From assembly GCA_944389075.1 (NCBI GenBank), contig CALXLA010000011.1, forward strand, positions 1 through 39,024: DNA of 39,024 bases, in the 5' to 3' direction. This DNA is from an uncultured Spirochaetaceae bacterium. Lineage in GTDB: Bacteria > Spirochaetota > Spirochaetia > Sphaerochaetales > Sphaerochaetaceae. Positions 23,388-30,537 of this stretch are shown piece after piece; position 1 is the first letter of the stretch; every line of letters starts with the position of its first letter. The translations under genes were made by a program, and so were the position numbers. The notes under the pieces are model-generated. The model did not search any database. It saw only the letters and a list, made by a program, of their open reading frames with translations, and was not told the origin of the DNA.

Positions 23388-25766
23388 ATGTACCAGGTAG
23401 TAAAACGTGATGGAGCAGTAGTCTCCTTTGATATTTCCAAGATCTCATCAGCTATCAGGAAGGCATTCGATTCTATTCAGAAGCCTTATGATGACAATGT
23501 CATAGATTTCATTGCGCTCAAAGTCACGGCGCACTTCTCGCAGAAGGTCGTTGATGACAAGATTACGGTTGAGGCTATCCAGGACAGCGTTGAGGAAGTC
23601 CTTGCTGATGCCGGTTATGCAGATGTCGCGAAGTCCTACATTCTCTATCGCCGTCAGCGCGAGAAGATAAGGAATATGAAATCCACAGTCCTCGACTATA
23701 AGAAGATCGTGGACGATTATCTCAAACTCAATGACTGGCGTGTCAAGGAGAACAGCACTGTATCTTATTCGATTGGAGGACTCATCCTTTCGAACAGCGG
23801 AGCTATAACTGCCAATTACTGGCTTTCTGAGGTCTATGACGATGAGATTGCCAATGCCCACCGCAACTGCGATATCCATATCCATGATCTTTCGATGCTT
23901 TCTGGATATTGTGCAGGCTGGTCCATCAAGCAGCTGATCCAGGAAGGTCTCGGTGGCGTACCTGGAAAGATAACATCCTCTCCTGCAAAACATCTGTCCA
24001 CACTTTGCAACCAGATGGTCAATTTCCTCGGAATCATGCAGAACGAGTGGGCAGGAGCTCAGGCATTCAGCTCATTCGATACATATCTTGCTCCATTCGT
24101 GAAGGTGGACAACCTTTCATATGATGAGGTAAAGCAGTGCATCCAGTCCTTCGTCTATGGAGTCAACACGCCATCAAGATGGGGTACGCAGGCTCCGTTC
24201 ACCAATGTGACGCTTGACTGGGTGATTCCTCAGGATCTGAGGAATGTGCCTGCCCTTGTAGGTGGAAAGGAGATGGATTTCACATACGGCGAATGCCAGA
24301 AAGAAGCCAATATGGTGAACAAGGCTTTCATCGAGGTCATGATCGAAGGTGATGCCAACGGCAGAGGATTCCAGTATCCTATCCCGACATACTCGATCAC
24401 AAAGGACTTTGACTGGTCAGAGACCGAGAACAACAAGCTCCTTTTCGAGATGACTGCGAAATATGGCACTCCGTATTTCTCGAACTACATCAATTCAGAT
24501 ATGGAGCCATCAGATGTCAGATCGATGTGCTGCCGTCTCCGCCTCGACCTCAGGGAACTGAGGAAGAAGTCCGGCGGGTTCTTCGGATCAGGCGAGAGCA
24601 CGGGTTCCGTGGGTGTTGTCACAGTCAATCTTCCACGCATCGCATATCAGGCAAAGGATGAGGCTGATTTCTACAAGAGGCTCGACAGGATCATGGATAT
24701 CTCTGCACGTTCCCTCAAGGTGAAGAGGACAGTCGTGACCAAACTTCTTGAAGAGGGACTCTATCCATATACGAAGAGATATCTCGGAACATTCGACAAT
24801 CACTTCTCTACAATCGGCCTTGTCGGCATGAATGAGGCATGCCTCAATGCTTCATGGCTTGGTGTGGATCTTGGTGAAAAGAGGGCGCAGGACTTTGCTG
24901 TCGAAGTGCTCAATCATATGAGGACAAGGCTTTCCGATTATCAGGAGCAGTATGGGGATCTCTACAATCTCGAAGCTACTCCCGCAGAGTCAACATCCTA
25001 CAGGCTCGCAAAGCATGATGTCGAGCAGTTCCCTGATATCATCACGGCATCAAGCGATTCGAATGCTCCATATTACACGAACTCATCGCACCTTCCTGTC
25101 GGCTATACCGATGATATCTTCCAGGCCCTTGATGTCCAGGACAGGCTTCAGACTCTCTATACATCCGGTACCGTATTCCACGCATTCCTCGGAGAGAAGA
25201 TGCCTGACTGGAAGAGCGCTATGACTCTTGTCAGGAAGATCGCGGAGAACTATGAGCTTCCGTATTACACTCTCAGCCCGACATACTCTGTCTGTGCCGA
25301 GCATGGCTATCTCGCAGGAGAGGTATATGAATGTCCTCATTGCCATAGGCCTACGGAGGTTTACTCAAGAATCACAGGCTACTATCGTCCTATCCAGAAC
25401 TGGAATGTGGGAAAAGCAGAGGAATTCAAGGAAAGAAAGACCTATGATATTCCGCACTCGAAGCTCACGCACAATGGCGTGCTCGGGAAGCCTGCTGCCA
25501 GGAGAGAGGACTGCTTCGCATCAGAGGGTAATGGTGCAGAGAATCTTCTCTTTGTGACGAAGACGTGCCCTAACTGCCGTATCGCAAAGGCTGCTCTCGA
25601 CAGGGCTGGCATAAGCTACAAGGTTGTCGATGCGGAGGAGAACATGGATCTCTGCAAGCAGTATGGCATCGTTCAGGCTCCGACTCTTGTCACATTCACA
25701 GATGGTGTCGCGACTGTGGTTTCCAATGCTTCCCAGATAAGGACATTCGCGGAAAGCGCAGTATGA
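23388..25766 (+). CDS. nrdD: Anaerobic ribonucleoside-triphosphate reductase with fused glutaredoxin-like tail
   Basis: 792 residues from the ATG at 23388, preceded by CGGAGG; an in-frame ATG... upstream TTG-type start (23328) lies in the promoter. Residues about 1-90 are an ATP-cone regulatory domain (YQVVKRDGAVVSFDISKI). The reductase barrel follows (HNCDIHIHDLSMLSGYCAGW-type start reads NCDIHIHDLSML). The glycyl radical site is RITGYYRP with G664, just after a Cys/His cluster (SVCAEHG ... ECPHC). Unusually, about 75 residues follow: LLFVTKTCPNCRIAKAALDR with a CPNC redox pair (C727/C730) and a cis-Pro motif QAPTLV, a glutaredoxin/NrdH fold. It probably supplies electrons in place of formate. 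Made active by NrdG. Confidence 0.93.
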   Translation: MYQVVKRDGAVVSFDISKISSAIRKAFDSIQKPYDDNVIDFIALKVTAHFSQKVVDDKITVEAIQDSVEEVLADAGYADVAKSYILYRRQREKIRNMKSTVLDYKKIVDDYLKLNDWRVKENSTVSYSIGGLILSNSGAITANYWLSEVYDDEIANAHRNCDIHIHDLSMLSGYCAGWSIKQLIQEGLGGVPGKITSSPAKHLSTLCNQMVNFLGIMQNEWAGAQAFSSFDTYLAPFVKVDNLSYDEVKQCIQSFVYGVNTPSRWGTQAPFTNVTLDWVIPQDLRNVPALVGGKEMDFTYGECQKEANMVNKAFIEVMIEGDANGRGFQYPIPTYSITKDFDWSETENNKLLFEMTAKYGTPYFSNYINSDMEPSDVRSMCCRLRLDLRELRKKSGGFFGSGESTGSVGVVTVNLPRIAYQAKDEADFYKRLDRIMDISARSLKVKRTVVTKLLEEGLYPYTKRYLGTFDNHFSTIGLVGMNEACLNASWLGVDLGEKRAQDFAVEVLNHMRTRLSDYQEQYGDLYNLEATPAESTSYRLAKHDVEQFPDIITASSDSNAPYYTNSSHLPVGYTDDIFQALDVQDRLQTLYTSGTVFHAFLGEKMPDWKSAMTLVRKIAENYELPYYTLSPTYSVCAEHGYLAGEVYECPHCHRPTEVYSRITGYYRPIQNWNVGKAEEFKERKTYDIPHSKLTHNGVLGKPAARREDCFASEGNGAENLLFVTKTCPNCRIAKAALDRAGISYKVVDAEENMDLCKQYGIVQAPTLVTFTDGVATVVSNASQIRTFAESAV

Positions 25767-25808
25767 TTTCCAGCTCTGCCTCGCGCAGGGCTCAGATATC
25801 CGGATTCA

Positions 25809-25836
25809 GCGGCGGTTCTTGTGCGAGGACTGCCGC
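25809..25836 (+). terminator. Possible nrdD terminator
   Basis: GCGGC/GCCGC stem extended by GTTC/GGAC across one mismatch, followed by TTATTCATTGCTTG. The T-run is weak. Confidence 0.45.
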
Positions 25837-25868
25837 TTATTCATTGCTTGTCCCGTCTTTGCGATCAC

Positions 25869-25888
25869 GTGATTTCAGGTGAAATCAC
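25869..25888. promoter_or_regulatory. Perfect inverted repeat upstream of the flavodoxin/ferredoxin gene
   Basis: Arms GTGATTTCA and TGAAATCAC are perfect 9-bp complements around GG. It ends 26 bp before the start codon and overlaps the expected -35 region, with TACAAT at 25902-25907 as -10. The half-site spacing does not fit a CRP or FNR site. Likely a repressor operator of an unknown regulator. Confidence 0.6.
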
Positions 25889-25914
25889 ATCTGCCATGTA
25901 GTACAATAATCCCC

Positions 25915-26676
25915 ATGACTGTATATGCTGCTTACTTTTCGCCTACAGGTAATTCCCGGAAGGCTGCGCTGGCAATTGCTTCCGGGATTTCCAATGATGT
26001 GAAAGAACTTGATTTCACGCGCTTCGGTGCGGCTCCGGAATGCTCTTTCGCTTCCGATGATATCATCGTGATCGCTGCTCCTGTATATAAAGGAAGAGTA
26101 TATAAAGGCGCTATTGAGCGATTCTCGGCATTGAAGGGTCCTGCTTATTGCATAGCAGCTGTGACATATGGCAACAGGGCCTATGACGATGCGCTTCTTG
26201 AGCTGGTTTCTTTTATGAAAGCCCAGGACTTTGATGTGGTTTCCGCAACAGCAGTGGTGGGACAGCATACTTATGGGAATATTCAGGAAGGCCGTCCTGA
26301 CAGCGCGGATGCAGAGGCGCTGCGATGTTTTGGCAAAGCTTCTTATGAAAGCATAGGCAAAGGTGGTGAACTTTATGTTCCAGGATCCTATCCGTATCGC
26401 GAAGGAGGCGATGGAGGAAATTTCACACCGCTGACAGGTGATGGCTGTGTCTCGTGCGGTCTCTGTGTCAGGCAATGTCCTGTCGGCGCGATAGGCGATG
26501 ACTGCAGGACAATAGACAGCTCTGTATGCATCTCCTGTTTCAGATGCATCAGGATCTGCCCCAAGTCAGCAAAGACCATGGATGGTGATGATGGATATGC
26601 CGCGTTTGCGGAAAGCTTCACTGAAAAGCTGGCCAGACGCAAAGAGAATGAATTCTTCATGAAGGAGGTAAGATGA
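25915..26676 (+). CDS. Flavodoxin/ferredoxin fusion protein (EFR1-like)
   Basis: 253 residues from the ATG at 25915. Residues about 1-150 are a flavodoxin fold: YAAYFSPTGNSRKAALAIAS holds the FMN phosphate loop (SPTGNSRK). Residues about 180-230 carry two [4Fe-4S] motifs of bacterial ferredoxin type, CVSCGLCVRQCPVGA and CISCFRCIRICPKSA. Such proteins shuttle electrons in anaerobes; the partner is not known. There is no ribosome site before the ATG, and the likely -10 box is only 7 bp upstream, so a leaderless mRNA is possible. It overlaps nagB by 4 bp. Confidence 0.87.
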   Translation: MTVYAAYFSPTGNSRKAALAIASGISNDVKELDFTRFGAAPECSFASDDIIVIAAPVYKGRVYKGAIERFSALKGPAYCIAAVTYGNRAYDDALLELVSFMKAQDFDVVSATAVVGQHTYGNIQEGRPDSADAEALRCFGKASYESIGKGGELYVPGSYPYREGGDGGNFTPLTGDGCVSCGLCVRQCPVGAIGDDCRTIDSSVCISCFRCIRICPKSAKTMDGDDGYAAFAESFTEKLARRKENEFFMKEVR

Positions 26677-27395
26677 TAAGGATAAATATCACGGACAATG
26701 CTGAAGAGCTTGGGAAAAAGGCTGCAGAGGCAGCCGCTTCCCTGATCAGGGATGCAATAGAAGAAAAAAGCTGGTGCCGTATGGTGCTTTCCACTGGCAC
26801 ATCGCAGTTTGAGTTCTTCTCAGCTCTTGTTAAAGAGGATATAGACTGGAGCCGGGTCGAGATCTTCCATCTCGATGAGTATGTCGGGCTTCCTGAGAAT
26901 CATGCGGCAAGCTTCCGCTTTTATCTGGCAAGGCGATTTGTCGATAAAGTTCATCTGGGGAAGGTCAACTATGTGAATGAGGGCAATATAGACGAGATAT
27001 CTGCCCTCTGGAGGGAGAAGCCTGTCGATATCGGTGTGATCGGAATTGGCGAGAATGGCCATATAGCCTTCAACGATCCTCCGGCTGATTTTTCTTCCGA
27101 TGATATTTACCGTATTGTCACGCTTGATGACAGATGCAGGCGTCAGCAGGTAGGTGAGGGCTGGTTCCCTTCTGTTTCAGATGTGCCTGAGAAAGCAGTG
27201 ACCATGCTTCCCAGGGCCATAATGAGCGTCGGGCACATCATCACGGCATGTCCTCATACGGTCAAGGCCGAAGCTGTCATAAAGGCGATAACCGCTCCTG
27301 TTTCAGAACGCATTCCTTCAACTATACTGAAGACACATCCGGACTGGCAGCTCTTCCTTGACAGGGATTCGGCTTCGCTTCTTCTGAGCATATGA
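26673..27395 (+). CDS. nagB: Glucosamine-6-phosphate deaminase
   Basis: 240 residues, family length. Motifs: MVLSTGTSQFEFFSAL (phosphate loop), EIFHLDEYVGL (catalytic Asp), IGIGENGHIAFNDPP (catalytic Asp/His region), and C-terminal ERIPSTILKTHPDWQLFLD. It converts glucosamine-6-phosphate to fructose-6-phosphate and ammonia, feeding amino sugars into glycolysis. Its start overlaps the preceding stop. The last 74 bp overlap the end of an ABC ATPase gene on the other strand; the conserved C-terminus shows the nagB frame is genuine. GGAGG precedes the ATG. Confidence 0.92.
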   Translation: MIRINITDNAEELGKKAAEAAASLIRDAIEEKSWCRMVLSTGTSQFEFFSALVKEDIDWSRVEIFHLDEYVGLPENHAASFRFYLARRFVDKVHLGKVNYVNEGNIDEISALWREKPVDIGVIGIGENGHIAFNDPPADFSSDDIYRIVTLDDRCRRQQVGEGWFPSVSDVPEKAVTMLPRAIMSVGHIITACPHTVKAEAVIKAITAPVSERIPSTILKTHPDWQLFLDRDSASLLLSI

Positions 27396-28020
27396 GCTTC
27401 CCGTCCTTGAGACGGTAGATTCTGCCGCATATCGCTGAAAGGACATCCTCGTCATGGCTGATGATGATCATTGCGGCATCAAGGCCTGCAAAAGTATTCA
27501 GGACAGACGCCCTGAGTGATGCATCAAGCGATGCGGTAGGTTCGTCAGCTATCAGAAGAGAAGGAGAGACAGACAGGGCTCGCGCAATGGCAATCCGTGC
27601 TTTTTCCCCTCCCGAAAGCTGGGAGGGTTTTCTTCCTGTGATTTCCGCAGAGAGCCCTGTTTTCTTCAGGATGTCCGCAAGTATTCTGTCGTGCTCTTTT
27701 CTGTTCCTGATTCCCTCGAGCATTATCGAACGGACGTTCATCTTCTCTTCGAGGGATGAACCGGGATTCTGGGGTATCAGCTGTATTCCCAGCATCTCTT
27801 TCCTCTTCAGAGTGGCAATGTCCCGGCCTCTGAGGAATATCCTGCCGCTGTCAGGCCGCAATATGCCTGCGATGCATAGCGCAAGCGTTGTCTTTCCTTC
27901 CCCGGATGGCCCTGCGATTCCTATGCGTTCCCCCTCGCTTATGATCATGCATACATCATCAAGGACTGTATTCCCGTTGTATTCCTTGCAAAGATGCTCG
28001 ATTCTCAGAAGTTCATCCAT
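27322..28020 (-). CDS. ABC transporter ATPase, oligopeptide/nickel type (DppF/OppF-like)
   Basis: 232 residues from the ATG at 28020, which overlaps the stop of the preceding ATPase gene; a longer frame to 28092 lies inside that gene. Walker A GPSGEGKTT, Q-loop QLIPQNPGSS, signature LSGGEKARIAIARAL, Walker B LLIADEPTASLD, switch IISHDEDV. Shorter than typical OppF: it lacks the C-terminal oligopeptide-transporter Cys domain and ends in a low-complexity tail (SEEAKPNPCQGRAASPDV) that overlaps nagB by 74 bp. No permease or binding protein is nearby. Confidence 0.88.
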   Translation of the reverse strand: MDELLRIEHLCKEYNGNTVLDDVCMIISEGERIGIAGPSGEGKTTLALCIAGILRPDSGRIFLRGRDIATLKRKEMLGIQLIPQNPGSSLEEKMNVRSIMLEGIRNRKEHDRILADILKKTGLSAEITGRKPSQLSGGEKARIAIARALSVSPSLLIADEPTASLDASLRASVLNTFAGLDAAMIIISHDEDVLSAICGRIYRLKDGKLICSEEAKPNPCQGRAASPDVSSV

Positions 28021-28939
28021 GTATGCATCTCCATCTGTGGTTCCCATCATATTTCCATCCAGGTGTTTCCGAAAAGCAGATCTTTTCTGCATATGGGCAC
28101 CTGCGTGCGAACGAGCAGCCTTCTATTTTCTCCCAGGAACCTGGCATTGAGCCTTTTATCGTGAGGAATGTCCCATCTGGATTCCTTTCAAGTCTTGATG
28201 TCCTTATAAGAAGTTCCGTGTATGGATGTCTGGGACTGCTTATGACATCAGCAGTATCGCCATCCTCGACTGTGAAGCCGCCATGCATCACAGCTACTGA
28301 ATCTGAATAGGCTGATGCAAGCGCGATTGAATGAGAGATGAAAAGCATCGAAAGTCCTTGCGTGGTCATGAGGGAGACAAGGAGATCCATGATCTCAGCC
28401 TCTGTTTTCCTGTCAAGCGCTGATGTCATTTCATCTGCTATCAGGAGGGAAGGAGATGATGATATGGCTGCTGCGATGAGCGCTCTCTGTTGCATGCCTC
28501 CTGAGAGCTGGTGGGGATACTTCCTTCCGGCTCCGGTAATTCCTGTTGCTTTCAGAAGGGCTTCTGCCCGTTCCGCAGCATCATCATTTCCGTTGATTCT
28601 CGCGATTCTCTCTATCTGTTTTCCTATTCTATATACAGGATTCAGAGCCCCATCCGCACTCTGGCAGATCATGGATATTTCAGAACCTCTGATAGCTGAG
28701 AGCTGCCTCTCATCCATATTGAGGATATTCCTGTTCCTGTATGCCACGATTCCGTCCGCTGAGGCATTTTCCGGCAGAAGGCCGATTATGGCAGAGGCTG
28801 TCATCGTTTTCCCGCAGCCTGATTCGCCGATAAGCGCTTTTGCGCTTCCTGACTTTATTGAGAATGATGAGTCCCTGACAGGTTCCCTGCTGCCAATCCG
28901 CACTTTGAGACCGGAAACAGTAAGAAGCGATTCTTCCAT
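28013..28939 (-). CDS. ABC transporter ATPase, oligopeptide type (DppD/OppD-like)
   Basis: 308 residues. Walker A GESGCGKTMTASAIIG, Q-loop ICQSADGALNPVYRIG, signature HQLSGGMQQRALIAAA, Walker B LLIADEMTSALDRKTEAE, switch FISHSIALAS. The C-terminus has the OppD-type Cys motif GCSFARRCPYAEKICF. The family N-terminus (LLTVSGLKVRI) shows that the ATG at 28939 is the only possible start, yet it lies 2 nt after the 3' end of tRNA-Pro, with no Shine-Dalgarno site other than the folded tRNA itself. It works with the next ATPase; permeases and binding protein must be elsewhere. Confidence 0.9.
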   Translation of the reverse strand: MEESLLTVSGLKVRIGSREPVRDSSFSIKSGSAKALIGESGCGKTMTASAIIGLLPENASADGIVAYRNRNILNMDERQLSAIRGSEISMICQSADGALNPVYRIGKQIERIARINGNDDAAERAEALLKATGITGAGRKYPHQLSGGMQQRALIAAAISSSPSLLIADEMTSALDRKTEAEIMDLLVSLMTTQGLSMLFISHSIALASAYSDSVAVMHGGFTVEDGDTADVISSPRHPYTELLIRTSRLERNPDGTFLTIKGSMPGSWEKIEGCSFARRCPYAEKICFSETPGWKYDGNHRWRCIHG

Positions 28940-28941
28940 TA

Positions 28942-29015
28942 TCGGGCAAGGCGGATTTGAACCGCCGACCCCAAGTCCCCCAGACTTGTACGCTAAACCC
29001 CTGCGCTATTGCCCG
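28942..29015 (-). tRNA. tRNA-Pro (GGG anticodon)
   Basis: 74 nt, folded by eye: acceptor CGGGCAA/TTGCCCG, D-stem GCGC/GCGT, anticodon stem CAAGT/ACTTG with loop CTGGGGG (anticodon GGG), variable GGGTC, T-stem GGCGG/CCGCC with loop TTCAAAT, discriminator A. The 3' CCA is not encoded. The start codon of the OppD-like gene comes 2 nt after the discriminator base. Confidence 0.95.
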
Positions 29016-29024
29016 CTTTTGTGG

Positions 29025-29054
29025 AGGGTAGCACAAGCAGGCAATAGTTGTAAA
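29025..29054 (-). promoter_or_regulatory. tRNA-Pro promoter
   Basis: On the - strand TTTACA (29054-29049), an 18-bp spacer and TACCCT (29030-29025), about 10 bp before the mature tRNA 5' end. It is the only promoter seen for the tRNA and, unless one lies inside the tRNA, also for the two ABC ATPase genes. Confidence 0.55.
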
Positions 29055-29065
29055 GATGCGTGGAG

Positions 29066-29097
29066 TTGACACATTCGGATAAAAGTTTCATTGTAAT
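29066..29097 (+). promoter_or_regulatory. Possible V-ATPase operon promoter
   Basis: A consensus TTGACA at 29066-29071 is followed by weak -10 candidates (CATTGT at 17 bp, ATTGTA at 18 bp, TGTAAT at 20 bp). The operon start codon is at 29114. Confidence 0.4.
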
Positions 29098-29113
29098 CGG
29101 CGATGGAGCGCAT

Positions 29114-29440
29114 ATGCAGAGCGAAGTGATTGATGACATCCTCTCCGTCGAGGATGAAGCCGCGAAAATCATAGAGGATGCAGAGAAAGAGGCGCAGAGC
29201 ATCATAAATGATGCTCATCAGAAAGCCGCTGCAGAGATCAATGCTGCGATTGCCCAGTCAGCAAGAGACGGGCAGGCTTCGCTTGAAGAAGCTGAGAGAG
29301 CCATGAACGAACATCTTCAGGAACTGCAGGAGAAGCTTGATGATCCAGCGAAGGCTCCTGATCTTCCAGAGGATCTCGTAGAGCGCGCATCCGACAGGAT
29401 TGTCAGCAGGATTCTGAGCACAGGATCAAGGAACGCCTGA
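29114..29440 (+). CDS. V-type ATPase peripheral stalk subunit G/H
   Basis: 108 residues from the ATG at 29114, preceded by GGAG. Almost wholly a long amphipathic helix: VEDEAAKIIEDAEKEAQSII followed by NDAHQKAAAEINAAIAQSAR, the alanine- and glutamate-rich coiled coil of AhaH/subunit G. It pairs with subunit E to form the stator that holds the catalytic head. First gene of the operon; its stop overlaps the subunit C start (TGATG). Assigned mainly by composition and position. Confidence 0.75.
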   Translation: MQSEVIDDILSVEDEAAKIIEDAEKEAQSIINDAHQKAAAEINAAIAQSARDGQASLEEAERAMNEHLQELQEKLDDPAKAPDLPEDLVERASDRIVSRILSTGSRNA

Positions 29441-30537
29441 TGGGGAAGGTTTCTGATTATGCATTCATCAATGCAAAGCTCAGAGCCAGAATCGGCATAA
29501 TCCGTACTGAGACAGTTATTGATGACATGATAAAGGCTCCGACACTTTCCGAAGCTGTAGCGAAACTCGATGGCACAAGGTTCTCAGCGCTTGCCGAGAT
29601 CTACAGGGCCACAGGCGACCTGCAGCAGGTTGAGCTTGCCCTCGTCAGCAATGAGATCGCTTCCTACAGGGAAGTCGCCTCTTATCTTGAGGACAGGGGG
29701 AAGGCTTTCATCAATGTCCTTCTTGAGAAGGTCGAGATAGACAACCTCAAGAATGCCTTGAGGATCTGGTATTCATCTGCAATCAGGGGACATCAGATCA
29801 ACAGCCGTTCCCCGTATATAGAGAAGCGCCTCATAGTGCATCCGATAGATTACGATAAGATCCTGAATGCATCATCGTTCTCCCAGGTGGTCCACTCACT
29901 GCAGGGAACTCCGTATCACGATGTCGCAAGACAGTTCGCTGATAAGGATTTTTCCTCAATGGGCCTTTTCCCGCTGGAGATCGCGCTCGATCATCTCTGG
30001 TTTGACCAGCTTGGGAAAGCTGAGGCTGCGCTTTCTTCAGAGGACAGGAAGATCGCATCTGCCATCTTCAGCACCGATGTCGACCTGAAGAACATACTCT
30101 TCATCGTAAGATACAGATTCTATTACAATATAAGTGCGGAGACGCTGGATAGGATCCTGCTTCCTTATGGCACAATAGGAAAAGAAGCCAAGAAGCTCGG
30201 GACCATGAGCGATGACGAGATGATGGCAAGATTGAAGAGGATCGTCAGCTATCGCTATCCTGAGATTGTACAGGAAATCGAAAGCATCAGGGCAATGGCG
30301 GATGATCTTACAAGACAGCAGGAGAATGCCATGCAGATACTGAAGATAGAGAACTATCTTGCGCGTACGAGGGAGAAGGAATATTCCCGTCTTCTCTTCG
30401 GCAATCCATTCTCCATCGGCGTTGTCCTTGCTTACTTTTTCATCAGCAGACAGCAGGATAGCCTGATTCAGGCTGTGCTTTCTGCAAAGTACTATAATTG
30501 GGAAGAGGGTAGAATCAGGGAGGCTTTGCATATATGA
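29440..30537 (+). CDS. V-type ATP synthase subunit C
   Basis: 365 residues, soluble and helical. The N-terminus VSDYAFINAKLRARIG and DNLKNALRIWYSS are typical of the archaeal/bacterial subunit C (eukaryotic d), the funnel-shaped socket that links the central stalk to the membrane rotor ring. YNWEEGRIREALHI is the end of the chain. It overlaps subunit I by 4 bp (ATGA). Here C lies before I and K, whereas many bacterial operons place it after E. Confidence 0.87.
   Translation: MGKVSDYAFINAKLRARIGIIRTETVIDDMIKAPTLSEAVAKLDGTRFSALAEIYRATGDLQQVELALVSNEIASYREVASYLEDRGKAFINVLLEKVEIDNLKNALRIWYSSAIRGHQINSRSPYIEKRLIVHPIDYDKILNASSFSQVVHSLQGTPYHDVARQFADKDFSSMGLFPLEIALDHLWFDQLGKAEAALSSEDRKIASAIFSTDVDLKNILFIVRYRFYYNISAETLDRILLPYGTIGKEAKKLGTMSDDEMMARLKRIVSYRYPEIVQEIESIRAMADDLTRQQENAMQILKIENYLARTREKEYSRLLFGNPFSIGVVLAYFFISRQQDSLIQAVLSAKYYNWEEGRIREALHI

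Noticed and set aside
25869-25888. CRP or FNR binding site
   Set aside because: Half-sites GTGA and TCAC are separated by 12 nt instead of 6, and the TTGAT/ATCAA pattern of FNR is absent.
28942-29015. Integrated element with attachment-site duplication at tRNA-Pro
   Set aside because: No integrase gene and no second copy of the tRNA 3' end were seen in the window; only an old scar remains possible.
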